Assembly (NCBI RefSeq): GCF_032854445.1
Contig: NC_088300.1
Location: 19,511,608-19,575,607, forward strand
Direction of reading: 5' to 3'
Length of the DNA stretch: 64,000 nucleotides
Source: Liolophura sinensis
Lineage: Eukaryota > Mollusca > Polyplacophora > Chitonida > Chitonidae
Part shown: positions 25,301 to 40,300 of the stretch, one piece after another
Numbering within the stretch: the stretch's first letter is position 1
How the letters are laid out: each line of letters opens with the position of its first letter
Program-made: the position numbers and the translations under genes
The notes under the pieces: generated by a model
Databases searched by the model: none
Told to the model about the DNA's origin: nothing
Seen by the model: the letters and a program-made list of their open reading frames with translations, nothing else

Positions 25301-28300
25301 CGCGGTGACCCCGAAATCGTGCACTAGGCAAGAAATGGCAGGCGAGGTGATAGCGAGACGTACCGGTTGATTGATGCCAAAATGCCGCGTCCAAAGACGA
25401 CTAGAGTTAGCCATAACAAAAAAGCATCAACGTATAGATCCGGCCGATTAAACAGCACAGAGGACCTGAAAAATCCACAAAAAATAACAGATTTTTTTGG
25501 CGGTAGTGGTCGAAAAAAGGCAAGGATTTCAGAAGCAAATGAAACACGTGACGGCATCGATAGTGAGGGAAGTGCTGCAGAGCCAGAGGTGCCGGAGTCG
25601 GGCGTGCTGATATCCCCTAGCCCCGAACCGGCGTCGGCAAGCACCAGCGAAACACCAAGCACTTCTAAACTTCACACCCAAGAAAACTTGGAAAATATAC
25701 AGGAAAATGTCGACAGCGATAGGCCTTCAACACCAGAACAAACCGAGCCTTTAGACTATAGCACAACGGAGGGCAAAAGATTTGACGGACGAACAAACAG
25801 GGACGGTCAATCACAGGCCCAGTGGGAAAAAATGTTTTCTTGTCTTTATTACAGTCATGACCAACAAGGTTGGAAGTGCAAATTATGTGAGGAATATGCT
25901 GTAACAGGTGACGAGACATGGAAAAATAAAGCAGTTAAACTAGAAGGCCATCCAAAAAGGGTTTTAGAAAATCACAGCCGTGGCAGTAAACACCAGAATG
26001 CCATTACTCAGAAAAGAGCTATACAAGCCATGGTTTCCAAGGGAAATATAACACAGCAGATAACGAGTTCTTTGGCAAAACAAAAACAAACAGAACAAGC
26101 CCGAAATCAGAGAGTAGTCGAAAAATTGATAAAATCAACATACTTCATTGCTAAGAAAAAGTGGGCAGTAAAACAGAACTTTCAAGAATTTGTGAATTTT
26201 ATTGCAAATTTGGGAGAGGAAGACTTACGATGGCATTGCCAATCTAGTGCTAAAAACGCCACATACTTGTCATCTACAAGCGTTGAGGAATTTCTGTGTG
26301 CGATAAACTGTTGTTTAGAGACAGATCTTCTCGATAAGCTGGCCTGTTGCTCTGGCTTTACCATCTTAGCAGACGAAAGCACAGATGAAAAAGATCGAGA
26401 ACAACTCACCATCTTCATCAGGTACGTGGACAGAATAACACACAAGGTTAGTGAAGAATATTTATCAATTGTTCAAATCAAGGCTGATAAAACAGCTGGG
26501 TCGCTTTTCACTGAGGTGATGGGCGTTTTAAAACAGAAAGGACTTGAACCGAAAGAAATTCGATTTACTGGGTTTGATGGGAACAAACACAATGTCTGGT
26601 GAAAAAAACGGACTTCAGAGAAGAATTAGGGACATATCCCCTCACGCAATATACCAGAATTGCAGAAATCACAAACTGGCTTTAGTATTCGTACACTTAA
26701 TGAAGAAATTCCCATTACTTCAGCAGCTGGACAAAGTATTGCTCACAGTTTGGAAACTTTTCAAACACTCAACTATCAAGTTCGCCGTTTTTGAAGAAGC
26801 ACAGGCTGTTGAAGGCCTCACGCCTGTTAAAATTTTGAAGGCTTGCACAACACGGTGGCTGAGTCACGGAGAAGCATGTGTGAGGATATTGTCACGCTGG
26901 GACTGTTTGCTGGATTCTCTTGACACTCTGTTCGCTAATCGAGGCGAACCTGAAGTAAAGGGCTGTAGAGATCAGCTTATTGAAGTGTGCTTGATGGCAG
27001 TTTTACTCGCCGACGTGCTGATCGCCATAAATCAGTTCTCTAAGTTTCTTCAGAGAAAGAACCTGGATTTCACATCTATTCCGGCAAGATTTCAAAAACT
27101 GAAATTAGCTATTTCAGAGCTTTCTGCAAATTTGGATCTAGGCAAATACTTTTCACAAGCAAGAAAATTTGTGGAAAAGAACAAGACAAGAGCAGAGATG
27201 GGGAGACGCCTCAGACGAGAAGACAGCTTTCTTGATCACGATCAGTCTGTTACAGAAACTGTGGAACAATTCAAACAAACTGTAGCAAGACCATTTTTGC
27301 ACAGTCTTCTACAAGAATTGGAGGATGCCATATCAATCAACAACCCTGTGTTAAAACATTTTGATGTGTTTAATCCTTCACTCAAGCCTCAAGTTAGTGA
27401 CAGGCTTGCTCACTTGGATGCTCTCATTGAGTTTTATGGTGACACACAGTTGGATACTCACGGGGGTGAAACAAACACTTCCTATCCTTTAATTAATAGG
27501 CAGGAAGCAGTTGGAGAGAGGTCAGATTTTCTACAAGAATTTGATCAGGCTTACGAAACTTGTTGCTACGATTTCAGGACAGAAGTTGCTAAGATGGTCC
27601 GAGAAAAGAAAATCAAAAAGATGGACACCAGTGACTACATTGACAGTCATCCCATGGAATCTGCCTCAGTTTATCAGCAAATGTGTGCTTCTGGGAGCTT
27701 AACTACCACAAAGCACTGTATGAAATTGTTTGAATTGGCACTACTAATCCCGCCTTCCACAGCAAACGTAGAAAGAGGTTTTTCTGCCATGAACCTCATT
27801 TGCAGCTCACTGAGAGCCTCACTCAACCAAACAAGCTTGGATCGTTTCATGAGAATAAACCTGAATGGCCCTGACAGCCTTTCAGAATCATACGTGAAAA
27901 GAATAGCGGAGAAATGGGCTTCAATGAAAGATCGTAGGATCCTGCCTTGCTGAATCATAATGTGCTAATTTTCATTTGAAAAGATGAACTTGGTGAGTTA
28001 ATACACAATTTGTTTGAGACTTTTTGCACATTATGGTTCTGAATGTATCTATTATGTGCATGTCTGACATACTGATAGTTATCAAGTCAATACATAAGAA
28101 ATAGAATGTTTACTATAATGAGCAAGTAAATGAACTCAAAGCAGTGCTTGGGTGAAAGTCAAGGTACATTGTGCATGCACTTGTTTATTTACAACAACAA
28201 ACCTGCTGACATATATGTGATGGTATGTGTTATAAATTAAAACCCGAGGGTCTGCGACAAAATGCACTGTTTCATTATTTGTCACATGTATGTATGTCAC

Positions 28301-31300
28301 ATCTAAAACTCAGGGTCAGTCCCAGTTCGTAGGCCTACAACAGAGACGTATATCGTTATATTATTAAAACGTATATATATAGATGTAAAATATAAATGTG
28401 TGGATAGTATTAACTAATATTTTAAGCTGTTTAAAATACCTGAGAGTGCTTTTCATAACATCTATCAAAGTGCTTAATATGGCCTAGAATGCATTTCTGG
28501 GCGTCGAAAAAATCTAGCGGCTGGGGGCCTGCGGCCACCAGACCCCCGGCTAATAGGCAACGCCTCGCTACGCTCGGCCCAAGGGTGCCCAAACTTTGGA
28601 CCTAGAATAGCCCCAGACAGGCATTGCTTATGTCGTACTTTGAGCATCAGGTTTAGTTCCAATAACTGGGAAAGCATTGTTAAACGAAATGTTAGGGGTG
28701 CTATCTTATAAATTGCTGCTGGTATTGAGATCAGGATTTGCATGTAGAACACAATGATGAGGGGGATATTCCATTGTTAATTCGGTGTGTACATATTAAC
28801 TGTGTATTGTGCATTAGAATCAGTGTTAAACAAAATGTTAGGGATGGTATTTCAAAAAGTACTGCATTCATAAGGCCCTGAAATTTTGCACCAGACCAGC
28901 CTGGATATCACAGTTGGTAGATCGTCCGCTTCGGGAGCGGTAGATCCATGATCAATTCTGGGTTGAGTCAGTCATGTACTGTACTCTTAGTTGGCTAGCA
29001 GTGGAGGAGAAAGGTGACATTCAATTTGATCAGACCGGCCTGGATAGCAGAGTTGGTAGAGTGTCCGCTTCGGGAGCGGTAGATCCAGGATCAATGCTGG
29101 GTCGAGTCACACCTAAGACTTTAAAAGAGGAAGTTGTAGCTTCTTCGCTTGGCGTTCAGCGTGAAGGGGATAGTGCAATGACTTGTTGACTCGTATCGGA
29201 ATAATGGCTCAGGCAGGGCTGTTTACTTGCCTTCGGTAAGTCGTCTCAGTGAAGCATCACTAGATGAAAGAGTGGTGGAAGTGCGTCCTGCAACAAGGAG
29301 GTACATTACATACACCCTAAGGATTCCTTCATCGTGATATGACTGAAAAATTGTTGAGTACGATGTTAAACCCCAAGCACTCACTCACTCACTCACTCAA
29401 TTTGATCAGACTTAAACTTTTACAAGTCAACAACTTTCCATGAGCTGGTCATCGTTGACATTCCCTCGTGTGAATGGTTACATTATTTCACCCTGTGGAC
29501 AAAACTATTTTATCAGACAGGGATGGTGAGGGCTTCATAAGCAGGTTGAATATTACACACGCCACAAGCAGCTAACTATTAAATAATAAAGTAATTATTA
29601 ATCATTGAAAGAAAATAAAAATACTCAGGAATATAACACACGCTGGTTTAGCCTTGAAAGCCATGTAATATGCTCCACTCTGATCCACTCTGATCATTGT
29701 TCATGCTTTTTGCCCCCACCCCCCCCCCCCTCCTCATGTAGACATTGTGCAATCCGAGGATTCCGCTGGACATGTATGATGGCGGACTGTACTGCAATGC
29801 AACCAACTTCATACGCAAATTAATATTCTTTGGCGAAGTTACGGTAAGTAAAGGTAAAATTATGCTAGGAAGTATGGTAGATGGCTTTATAAGCCACATG
29901 TTCACATAACCAATTGCGCGAACGATTGGTATGTTTTCAGGTCGTGGCGAAACCAAACATTTGGTTATTCAAGGCTTAAAACACGTAGCCGATTTTTGGT
30001 AACGTCAACCACCCAAATTCCATGGCCTTATTTATTGAGCTCAGGGTTTGCACGCATGTACATGTAGAGCACAGTCACACGAGGGGGATACTCTATCGCT
30101 CATTTAGCGTTCAGCATCAAGGGGATAATGCAACGACTGGTTGACCTGTATCAGTATAATGGCTTGGGTAGGGCTGCTTACTTGCCTTCGGTAAGGCATC
30201 TCGGTGAAGCAGCACTAGATCAAAGAGGGGTGGAAATCTGTCCTGCAACAAGAAGGCACATTACATGCACTCTAAAGATTCCTTCATCGTGATATGACTG
30301 AAAAATTGTTAAGCACTACGTTAAACCCCAAGCACTCACTCACTCATGCTATTGCTGATGTGCATATTAGATACTGTAAATAACCACATTCTTCGCTTAG
30401 TGTAGTAGACAGTTAAAATCAAAGTTAAACAAAATGTTAGGGGTGGTACATCAAAAAGTGTGGCAGGTTATAACCTGGAGTTTTACGTGCACATAAAGCA
30501 CAATGACACAAGGGTGATAATTCGATGCTCTGTGTGCATATTAATTACCTTAAATTACCAAATTCATGATTTTAGTACTTCGTGTATTGAGCATTTAAGT
30601 TTTGCACTTGTGTGTCTCCTACAGGGGTGCTCTTTGGTAGCCTTGCTCCTAAATTTAAGTTATCTCACCTTAACAAGTACAAGTGTAGCTAGTGCCACAC
30701 CCCTTATGTTGGTGTTGGCATCTAGTAACAATGAAAGCAATGTCAAGGTAAATGTTAACTGTGGTATCTTGAAAAGTACTGAATGTATTGAGTTCCGGTT
30801 TTGAATTCATGTAAAGCACATTAAAGGTAATGTTCCATGATTGCTGCCCTATGGGCATATTTTGGTACCGAAATTACAGAATTCTCGTCTCTAGTGTTTT
30901 GAATCAATGTTATGGTAAATATTCAGGTTGGTATATCAGACATGTATTGAGCTCCTGTTTTGCATACATGTTATGCACAATAACACGGGAGGGCTGTCCC
31001 ATTGTTGATGCCCTGCATGCTTGGTAATTACCTTAAATTACAAAGTTTCTTACCTTCATGACTACTTTGTATATAGGAATCCATTTTAAGGTGAATGTTT
31101 AATTACTTCATGTGTTGAGCTGATGCTTGGCATTCATGTGTCTCCTACAGAAGAGCTCTTCAGTAGCTGTGTTACCAAATCTAAATTTTATGTGGAGCAT
31201 GAATAACAATTTTATTTCAAGATTTAACTTGATACAAGTGAGCAAACGATCAAAACATGTTTCACTTTGAGGTGTTCTCGTAAACCTGTGATGTCATCGC

Positions 31301-34300
31301 AGTGGCAAGTGTTCTGTGAAGAAGGACAAAGAAAACATTCTTTATTCATTCTTTTCTTCAAGATCAACACTGACTTATTTTTGTATATTTTGTATTTGCA
31401 AACATGTATGCAAATATTTGCATGTATGATTTAAAATTGTTGTAGTTTTTAGATTAGAAATAAGAACTTGTATCAATTTTTTATCTCTGGCCATTTGTTT
31501 CTAACTCGACAATATTGTTCAGACTCAACATCAGGGAAACCTACTGTGTTACCTTTTTATATACAAATGTCAAAAGCAACAGTTTGAGTAATTTTTTTTC
31601 CAGCTCTCCTTTTCATTATGTGAAGTTGTATAGGTTTGTGAATATGACATGTCAGCTTATGCTGTTTTACACTTTTTTTTCTGTGAAGTTATTATTAAAT
31701 TTAAGTTGCATATGGATGAGTTATGTATTGGTTAGAATACAACGGTCCTCAATAGGCTTTCTCTTTCATATGAAGTTAATATGATCCACCTGTACCTTTT
31801 GTCTACCAGTATCAAACCAAGAAAGTAAGTATATGAATGGTGTGAGACATGGCACTGTTAGACGTCCTACCCCACACACCTGTTTGCCTCCTCCCACTGC
31901 ACTCTAATAAGTCAGTGACAGGTGTTTAACAACCTCACCCCCTACAAGAGTTAGTGATTTGTGTGTTGTGCTAAAGACTTGCATTCATGTGCTTCCTACA
32001 GACTAGCTTTTTATCAGCCTTGCTACCAACTCTAAGTTATTCTTATCTAATGATCCAAATGTGCAGTAATTATGCACTTCTTGTGTCATAAATCATATTA
32101 AATATGAAGCCCTTTAGGTCAGTTCTGTGTAATGTGTTTAAACTTGTATCCTGCCATATAAATTGTGTACAGTATATATAATGGTGTCATGTTCAGTCAG
32201 CTCATTGGCACTAGGAGCAAATTAGAATTTACTGTAAATATTAGTGTAACAGCACCTTGAATTGAAATTATTTGTTGTTGCTACTGATCATTTAGAACAT
32301 ATGAAGTATGCTATCTGTACATTTCATGACTAGATCTTCAGTGAAGTTTTAATAGATATCATATATTCACTGAAGGTCCTACATGGCGTTTTTAGTTAAA
32401 AAAAAAATTCATGATTTACTTTCTACATCTACGAGTCCCAGGCAGTAGTCAGACAGTTGATGGTGTGAGGGGGACAGTAAACAAAATTTTTGAAACATTT
32501 TGTTTCTGATGTGGTAATGTTTACCCCAGCAGGTTTAAAAATATGTGAGAAAACATAACTCCATATAAGCAAATCTGACAGCAACAAATACATAGCAAGT
32601 TGTATTCGACTTCCTTCAGCATCTGCAAGCGGGGGTAACAGATTGTGGAAAGGCATGTGACTTTCCATGCATGTTGGATTACTTCACTTGACACAGGTGT
32701 ACTTACCATCGTTACCAACTGATGTCAGAATATAAATCATTCTTCTTCTTTCCAAATGCTTATTGCTGATGTGGCGTCAAGCCATAATCATTCATTTATT
32801 CCTTCCACATCTGTGTTGGTACATACATGTATGACCTTATTTTTTCCATGGCATTGTGTTTAGAATTTTTAAGGATGGCCCTATAGGGACACAGTAATTG
32901 TGAGAAAACACTTGCATCCATACATGTATATTATCCCACAATAAACACCCCGTAAACCAGATTCACACACAGGGTACATGTATGATAGACACAGTGAAAT
33001 GACACAAGAGTTCAGTCAACCAGCATGACCACTCAGCTTCAAAACTATTATAAGTGACATTCATTGAAACATTTTGATTACATCTATATTATGTGCTTTC
33101 TGGTTGTCTTTTTTTTACTTTTATAATAATAATTATAATAATAATTATAATTTACATGGCATAGTTTCTAGCATGTAGTATCCATCAAAAGACCTGTAGT
33201 CCCCGTCATGCTGATAGTTTTGTTTCGCCAGGGCTAATACTATATCTACATCTCAAAGACTCACTCATTTATTATTGATTATTATAAGTGACTCACTTAT
33301 TATTCACTCAACTAATATTCAACCACAAGATTAAGGTTCAGTCGCAAACAAATCGGAGGGATCTGTGAAGATGTCTGAGTGATGCGTCAAGGGTGATTTT
33401 TGTCTGTAGCACCCGTCACACTTTGCAAAATAGCATCTATTATGATTGGTTGATGTCTCTTAGTAACTTTGGCTCTCTTGATAGCACTGTGTTAAGAATG
33501 GCGTTGTCCTTACGGTTTTTAACTGTTTATTTGATAATTGAATGAGTCAGAAGACAATCTAAATGTAGCACCCGTCACATGGAATTCACCTTTGGGCGTG
33601 TTGCCGTGAGTCCATGCAACCATTTTTTTTCTCAGTGTGTCCCCATTTGTTGTCATTGCATTTTCTCTGATTGAAGGAAAGTTCACGAAATTTTGTAGAA
33701 AAGATCATTGTAACTCATAGATGTGCTTTCTGACCATTTTAAATTAATCCATACATAAATTTGCATATTAATCAGCAAATTTTGCTTAACGATCTCCATT
33801 TTTGTTATGTGATATCTCTGAAGCTATTGATTGATTTATTTATTTGATTGGTATTTACGCTGTACTCAAGAATATTTCACTTATACGACGGCAGCCAGCA
33901 TTATGGTGGTAGGAAAGCGGGCCATCCGCAGGTTGTTGACAGACCTTCCCACTTACGGCCAGAGAGTTAAAGGAAGTTCATGAAGGTCTAACAGCCTATG
34001 TAACTCACATACTGCAATTCTTCAGCTTTTTTGCTTGTTTGTAATGTGTCTTTTCGGGCATATTCTGAAGGCATTATTCTGTGTTGACTGATAAAATCAT
34101 GCTTTTTGTGAAGCCCTGAAATGATCTTCACAACGCTATGCTGTGCTGCAAACTTTTATACATTTGTAACTTACTTTCCAAGGTCAGACTTCATCATTAA
34201 TTTGTTAAGTCTTGTATAACAGAATCTGTAAAACTGTGCTAACAATTTTTATCAAAATAAACGACATAAGAATTCCAGTGTTAAAAATCGTGGCAAGCAA

Positions 34301-37300
34301 GATTTGTGCAAAAATTTGTGAGATTTGTCTTATCTTAACTGTATATTTCACCTTGGTTTGTATGATGAATCGACAGTGCTTTCCTTTCAAAGGTGTGTTT
34401 TTAAAATCAAAATGCCCCATATTGTTCCGTCAAACTGAGTAATAATAATAATTTAGTAATAATAAGTGTTCAGGGCTGAGGAGTTTTGAAGTTTGACGTT
34501 TTTGAACTATTTTTGTAGATTATTGATAAGATTTGGCAGACCTAATTCAGCTTGTGTAAATTTGTATTTCTGCCTTGTTTCTGCAGGACTAGAAGTAATT
34601 GACAGACGTGTCCGAGTTTGTTTGTTTGATGGGGAAAATGTGAGTACATGTAATCAAAGTGCTGACTAAATGATCTAAAATAGGGCTTTTCCTTGTGGGT
34701 AGAAATACAAATTTTCAACATCTTTCTTGTGATATTATAAGGTGCAAACACAGTCATATCGTTGTAAATGTTGAATTGAATTTAGTTGATATAATGACCT
34801 GTAAGTTGAGGATGGGAAAATAAATATATTTTATTTATAGTTTAATTGTAAGTTTGGTTTGTTATAAACAGCATATATATTTCAGAAGGAAACCATGATG
34901 GGCCAGCAGGCATGGCTATTATTAACACCTCTACAGTTATGTTTGCTTTCTTGCATGTTATAATTACACAATGTGCTTGACTGTTATGTTATGCAGATAT
35001 TGAGCAACATCCACTGCATTCAAGTGTCAAGTGTTGACAGATCTCAACGCACCTGGAACTTCTCTACAAAAGTGAGTGTAAACTTGTAGTATATAAGCTC
35101 ATTCACCCTTGTTTAATATCACATGGTCACCAGTTAAATATTCAGTAGCCTTAGGTCAGTTTACAGATGACTGTTTCACTGTCTGACTGTGGATCTATAA
35201 ATGGTTTGCACTGGATATCAACACTTCAGCGAGACAACAACTCATCAGCCATACATGCCTCTAAGATTGATCCCCGATTTCTGTTTCTAGCAGTCATGAC
35301 AGGAATTTCCTATCTGCTGGACAAGCAGACCCACGTGGCTGGTCTGTTCATGTTAAAGCACTGTAACATTTGGCAGACTTTACATGATTTTGTGCGTAAT
35401 TTCAGCTCAGAAACTACCCTAATTCTTAAATCTTTTCAACCCTTTCTGAGAAAACTATGGGATGTACAGAAATAATTTGCACAGTTTAATGAAGCTTGCA
35501 TCTTTACAGACACAAAAAAGGTATTTGTTGCATCATTTTCATGATAACTGTATGCATAGGTTTCTCTGAAAAAAGTGATTTGATGGTTGAGAAGTTTGAA
35601 GATTTACAGTAAGCCAGATCTGGGACTAATATAACAGTTATATTAGTCTCTGTTAAAATACACTTAAATGACATGAACAGAACAGGCCTGTCACCTAAGT
35701 GTATAATATTTTGGCATGGGCATAAATTTATGGGCATGTGGTCTCACATAATGCACATTTTGCATATCTCTACTGATACGCCCCTCGAAACAGCTATCTG
35801 GCTTATCATAGAGATGTCAACATTGGCTTGTGCAATGGGCCAGTATAGTGCCCATTAGGGGACAGGACAAACCTTGTGTACAGCAGAGAAGCCTGGGTAA
35901 TGGATAGTTGTGGACCTGATAATCAGTTTTCATTAGCTGTGTTATTTCTTATTCTCTGTCTCAGTGGATTAACAGTCCACCTTATGATTGTACTTAGTTC
36001 TGCTTGCCCTTGTTGCTGTTATAACAATAACTGCTGTTGCTGCTGTGGTTAACATTATGCAGCATTTTGTCATTTCATGGTAACAGAAGAATAAGTTCTA
36101 ATCTTAAGAACAACACATTAGATTGTCTTAATGTTTCACATTGTTTCAGTTGACAGATAACATGGACACATTTAAACATGCAGAGATTTTTGTGCGGACT
36201 TCACACAATGTTTCAAACCTGGGTAAATATGTACATATATTATAAGAGTGCAAATATAGTTTGATTTTCTTACCAAGGCAAATTTTGAAATACTTAATTT
36301 CAGTTTCTTTCAAAACATATATATGAAAAGCTGGTAACTGCCTTTATTGAAAATTGAATATTATGATCCATTGAGTATGTCTTTGTAATTTGGAACAATG
36401 TTTTTCATTGCCTCTTCAGAGTTGCTGTTTGAGCTCTCTATTGTTTATGAAAGGACGGTAAGTATGTAAATAATTTTGGTGAATAACTCAATACAAATGT
36501 TCCCTGTTTGTGTTATTTTGCTTACACATATATTTGTAATAACCTTTCTAGCTATGAAATCTGGTTTTGAGCTTCAGAATATCTATTCTAAATAATGATT
36601 ATGTTTGTGTTTTCACTATGGGGGATGTGGTGAAGAATATGACTTTAAAAAAAAAAAAGAAAAAAAAGAAAGCTATATAATCATATTTAAACTCCGATTC
36701 CATAATTTTACCTGGATTAAAAATTGTAAATCCTTATCTCATACTTAATAATTATCCGTATATACTTTTCCTTACTCACGGTTTTGGATTTTAAGTACTG
36801 GAAGACACAGTAAAAGTATGTCAAAGATTTAAAAACAACAGTAAATGTATCAGGTGTGCTCCCGTGCTTTTACCTGAGCATCAGCAGAAATGTAGTGTGC
36901 ATATTTATGTTATAGAGCACAGGTGAGAGAGGTGAGCTTAGCTGTGGATGGTCAACCTTACCTCTAGTGGAACCTGACGGCTCCTGTGTAGTCAACAGGT
37001 AACAGTATATCACACCATTACTTACCACTTGGATTATTGTCAGGGTATAGGGATACATTTTGGACTTGTAGTATATCAAGTTGATTCCACACTTCAGTTG
37101 GAGCCGTTGACTTCCCCCACACAACTGACAATCACGCTGTGAAGTACACAGGGCTGCAGCACCTTGCAGTCTATCACCGGTAATCCATCACAGAAGGATT
37201 TTGTTATGGCATTCAAGAACAAGGCAATTTCCTCTCATAGAAGCTTCCCACTAATTTGACCTCCCAGGGCTTCTGTGCAGGGAACATGTAATATGCTGTT

Positions 37301-40300
37301 CTCACTCTGCCATATTAATTTATTGGATGTACTGTATTAAAGCTAGTGTCATGATTTGGTTTGGGGTGTGCTGACCTTACCATGACAGATTTGTCCGTCT
37401 TGCACCATATGTGGTAACACTATTGTATTTAACATGTGACTCCATCATTACCACCTCATGTCAATGTGTCTATAGAAATAATTGCAAAACACTTTAGGAT
37501 CCGCAAGAGCTTGGTGTATATGTAGGGCTTCCCCTTAACTTGTACATTTATGTGGTTTTTCTTATTGTCTCAGTAAAGATGATCCCAGTTTTACACAACA
37601 GGCGGACTACTTTTCTGCTTGGATTCTTCCACATTTGGTTGAAAATGTCCTGGACATACATGTATAGGTTAAAATGAAAAGAAATTGTCATGTTGGTCGT
37701 GAAATGCTGTATCTGTGTACATGCATACTTAGTACATCTTTAGACAACCTGTTGAGATGTGTACATTTATGTGGTGCCTATATTTTTCAGGGGATATGAT
37801 ATGTATGTTAATGGTGGGACCCCGTATGAACATGGAGTGGAAGTGGACCCCAGCATCAGCAGAAGAGGTGAGATACTTGTATTGTGATCATTCGCTCATT
37901 TTAAAACCAGCAGGTATTGCAGGAACACATATGATAATAATATCATATGTCAGACTGTTTGTGATACATGTTAATGGCCCAGGTACGTGTGTAAACTGCA
38001 CTGGCAGAGAGCATTTGTAGGTATTTCATCACCATAGTTGTTACATGTATATGTGGCTTGACTTTGAATATCTGCTGGTAGAGACTCATGATGTAAACAG
38101 AGGAACTCATGCAAAGAAACAGCATTCAGTAATATGGTAATAGCTGAGGATTTGGGTGCTGAGGCACTCATCATTATGGTTTGTACCCCTCCATCACTCA
38201 GTCAGTAGCAATGATAGATTGGGATTACTTTGTCATGTATTGTCATCCACCAGACATTTTCCCCATACAACATTTTTTTAAAATTCTTCAGCCAAAAAAG
38301 TTTGATAGTCTTATTTTATGTTGAGAACAAACAATTTTGACGTAAAACATCTGAAAAAATTTTCAAAACCTTGAGGTGTCCTTGTAAATGTACAGTGTCT
38401 TCATTCACAACATTTTTTCTGTGGACAAGCCCAAGTTTAGTATTGATTTATTTTGGGTATCTGCAAAATGTGCTTTGAATTTTGTGCTTTATAACAGATT
38501 TGGGTGCATTATTTTTTAATGTTATTGTAGTTCTTACAGTTGAAAAGTAAACTCTAAGGCCATCTGTTTCTATGTCTCAGACATTATCGGCCTCAATTTT
38601 GCATGGAACTCCACCTCAGGGATACCTGCTATGTTACAGTTTATGTACACATGGTGAAGACAGCAGTTTGGTGTCAGTCTTTCCTCCAGCTCAAGATTTC
38701 ACTGAGTTTGGTTCGGACATGTGATTGGTATAAAATTTCTGTGAATTGATTGTTAAGTTGCATTTGGATAATTGGTATATTCTCTTACATACATACTGTA
38801 ATTCTTCAACTTTTTTGCATGTTTCAGAGGTGTTTATTCAACCATATTCTGAAGGCAATATTAGGTGTAGACCCATAAACTTACACTTTTTGTGAAGTCC
38901 TGAAATGGGCTAATCCAACCAATGTAGTTTTGTCTCCAAAATCAAATTAAAAATATGTGTGCGGTAAATGACCTAAAGTTTCGCCTTGAGACGTGAAAAG
39001 TATATCCCAGGATTCATTGCATTGTTGTGGTTGTTACTTACTGGGCGGCACTGGAGAGCATCAGGGGTGGTTAGGGGATTATACTGACAGTTCAAAAATC
39101 TACACAGGCTCAAGCTTCACTGAGCAGTTAGTCTATGCTCCTACCACCAACACTTCATGTTGTCCTTAGTTTTAAGCATAATAATTTTAGTACATGCACT
39201 TCGCCACTGGTCGATTGTTTTATTACCGTTAATTCGTGATAAATGAGAATTTGGGAGAAAACTGTGGAGATTAAGCATAACCAGCCTAGCCGGTACCTTT
39301 ACATGTAGATACAAGTGACTTACTATCATAGAACTGAACATTTCCTCGTGTCCACACATCGAGCAGCTAAAAAACACTTGTACAAACCATTCGTTGCATA
39401 ATGAGGGCTCTCAGCAGACAACTTTTCATCAGATAATGGTGTGAGGTGACTTCCGCATAGGCTTATTCACTCTCTCCTGTCATCTTGCCACCAACTCAGA
39501 TCCTGGCAAAGTAAACAATAGTAACTCACATGCGAAACTTTAGGCCATATACTGTGAATTGTACTCATAGTTGCTCCTTCATATGCGAAAAGGTTGAGGA
39601 GTTAGGGTGTATATTTAAGAATATGATGATCTTCAGTAGGCTTTCTGTTTGATATTAAGTTAATATGAGATGCCTGTAACTTTTGTCTGTACCAGCGTCA
39701 CACCAAGGGAGTAAGTATATGCACTGTGTAACATACGGCACCCTTGGACACTCTACTCCCACACCCCCATGCCTCCCCCACAGCACTCTAACTGTCTAGG
39801 ACAGGTGTTTAACAGTCCCACCCTGTACAGTCAAGAGTTGATTGCTGTAGTTCTGTACTGCTCTTATCCTTTTTATGTTTTTCATCTAAATAAAATTTAT
39901 AACGGTACAGAACAGGACAAGTATGACAGTTTTCAATTCTAAGCCAGACATTATTTCTCTGGATGTCAACACCCCTGCGGGATAACAACTCATCAACTAT
40001 ACATATAAGAAGGAACACAGATTTCTGTAGGCAAGGAGTGAATTTCATTTATACGCAAAGTTTTCCAAACTTTTCTTTGTGTCATGACTGTATTTAAGTT
40101 ATCTGACAGTTTCAAGAATTCATCTACTCGCATAATTTTGTGTCATTATAAACATCTTTTTGTTCTTTGGCTAACTTGTCATGTACGTGATAAGGGCTTG
40201 TACCCTATTCCTTTTAATTTTTGGGACACATGGTTTGCTCATATTAGCTAGTATGTATGTAGTTGTATTAGGAATATTGACTTTTTTCTCACATGGTTAG

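Larger units (their letters stand above)
28640..31200 (+). repeat. Degenerate ~350-400 bp repeats with SINE insertions
   Basis: AATGTTAGGGGTG, then TATTGAGCTC, TGCATGCAT/TACATGTAG, AGCACAATGACAC..., and GGGGATA...ATTGTT recur near 28690, 30040, 30435, 30770 and 30930, each followed by GCATATTAATTACC-like text. It is an old tandem or dispersed family in NPHP1 intron 16; SINEs at 28896, 29036 and 30100 interrupt it. Confidence 0.5.

Noticed and set aside
28915..28960. Working tRNA gene from the A-box-like text
   Set aside because: The B box is decayed and the same text recurs as the head of a SINE with a (CACT)n tail and a target duplication.
29605..29823. Short plus-strand frame including a poly-Pro run
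   Set aside because: The run is a poly-C tract in an NPHP1 intron; no splice or conservation evidence.
35167..35475. 102-codon plus-strand frame
   Set aside because: It lies in NPHP1 intron 18 and part of it matches a dispersed repeat near 39960.
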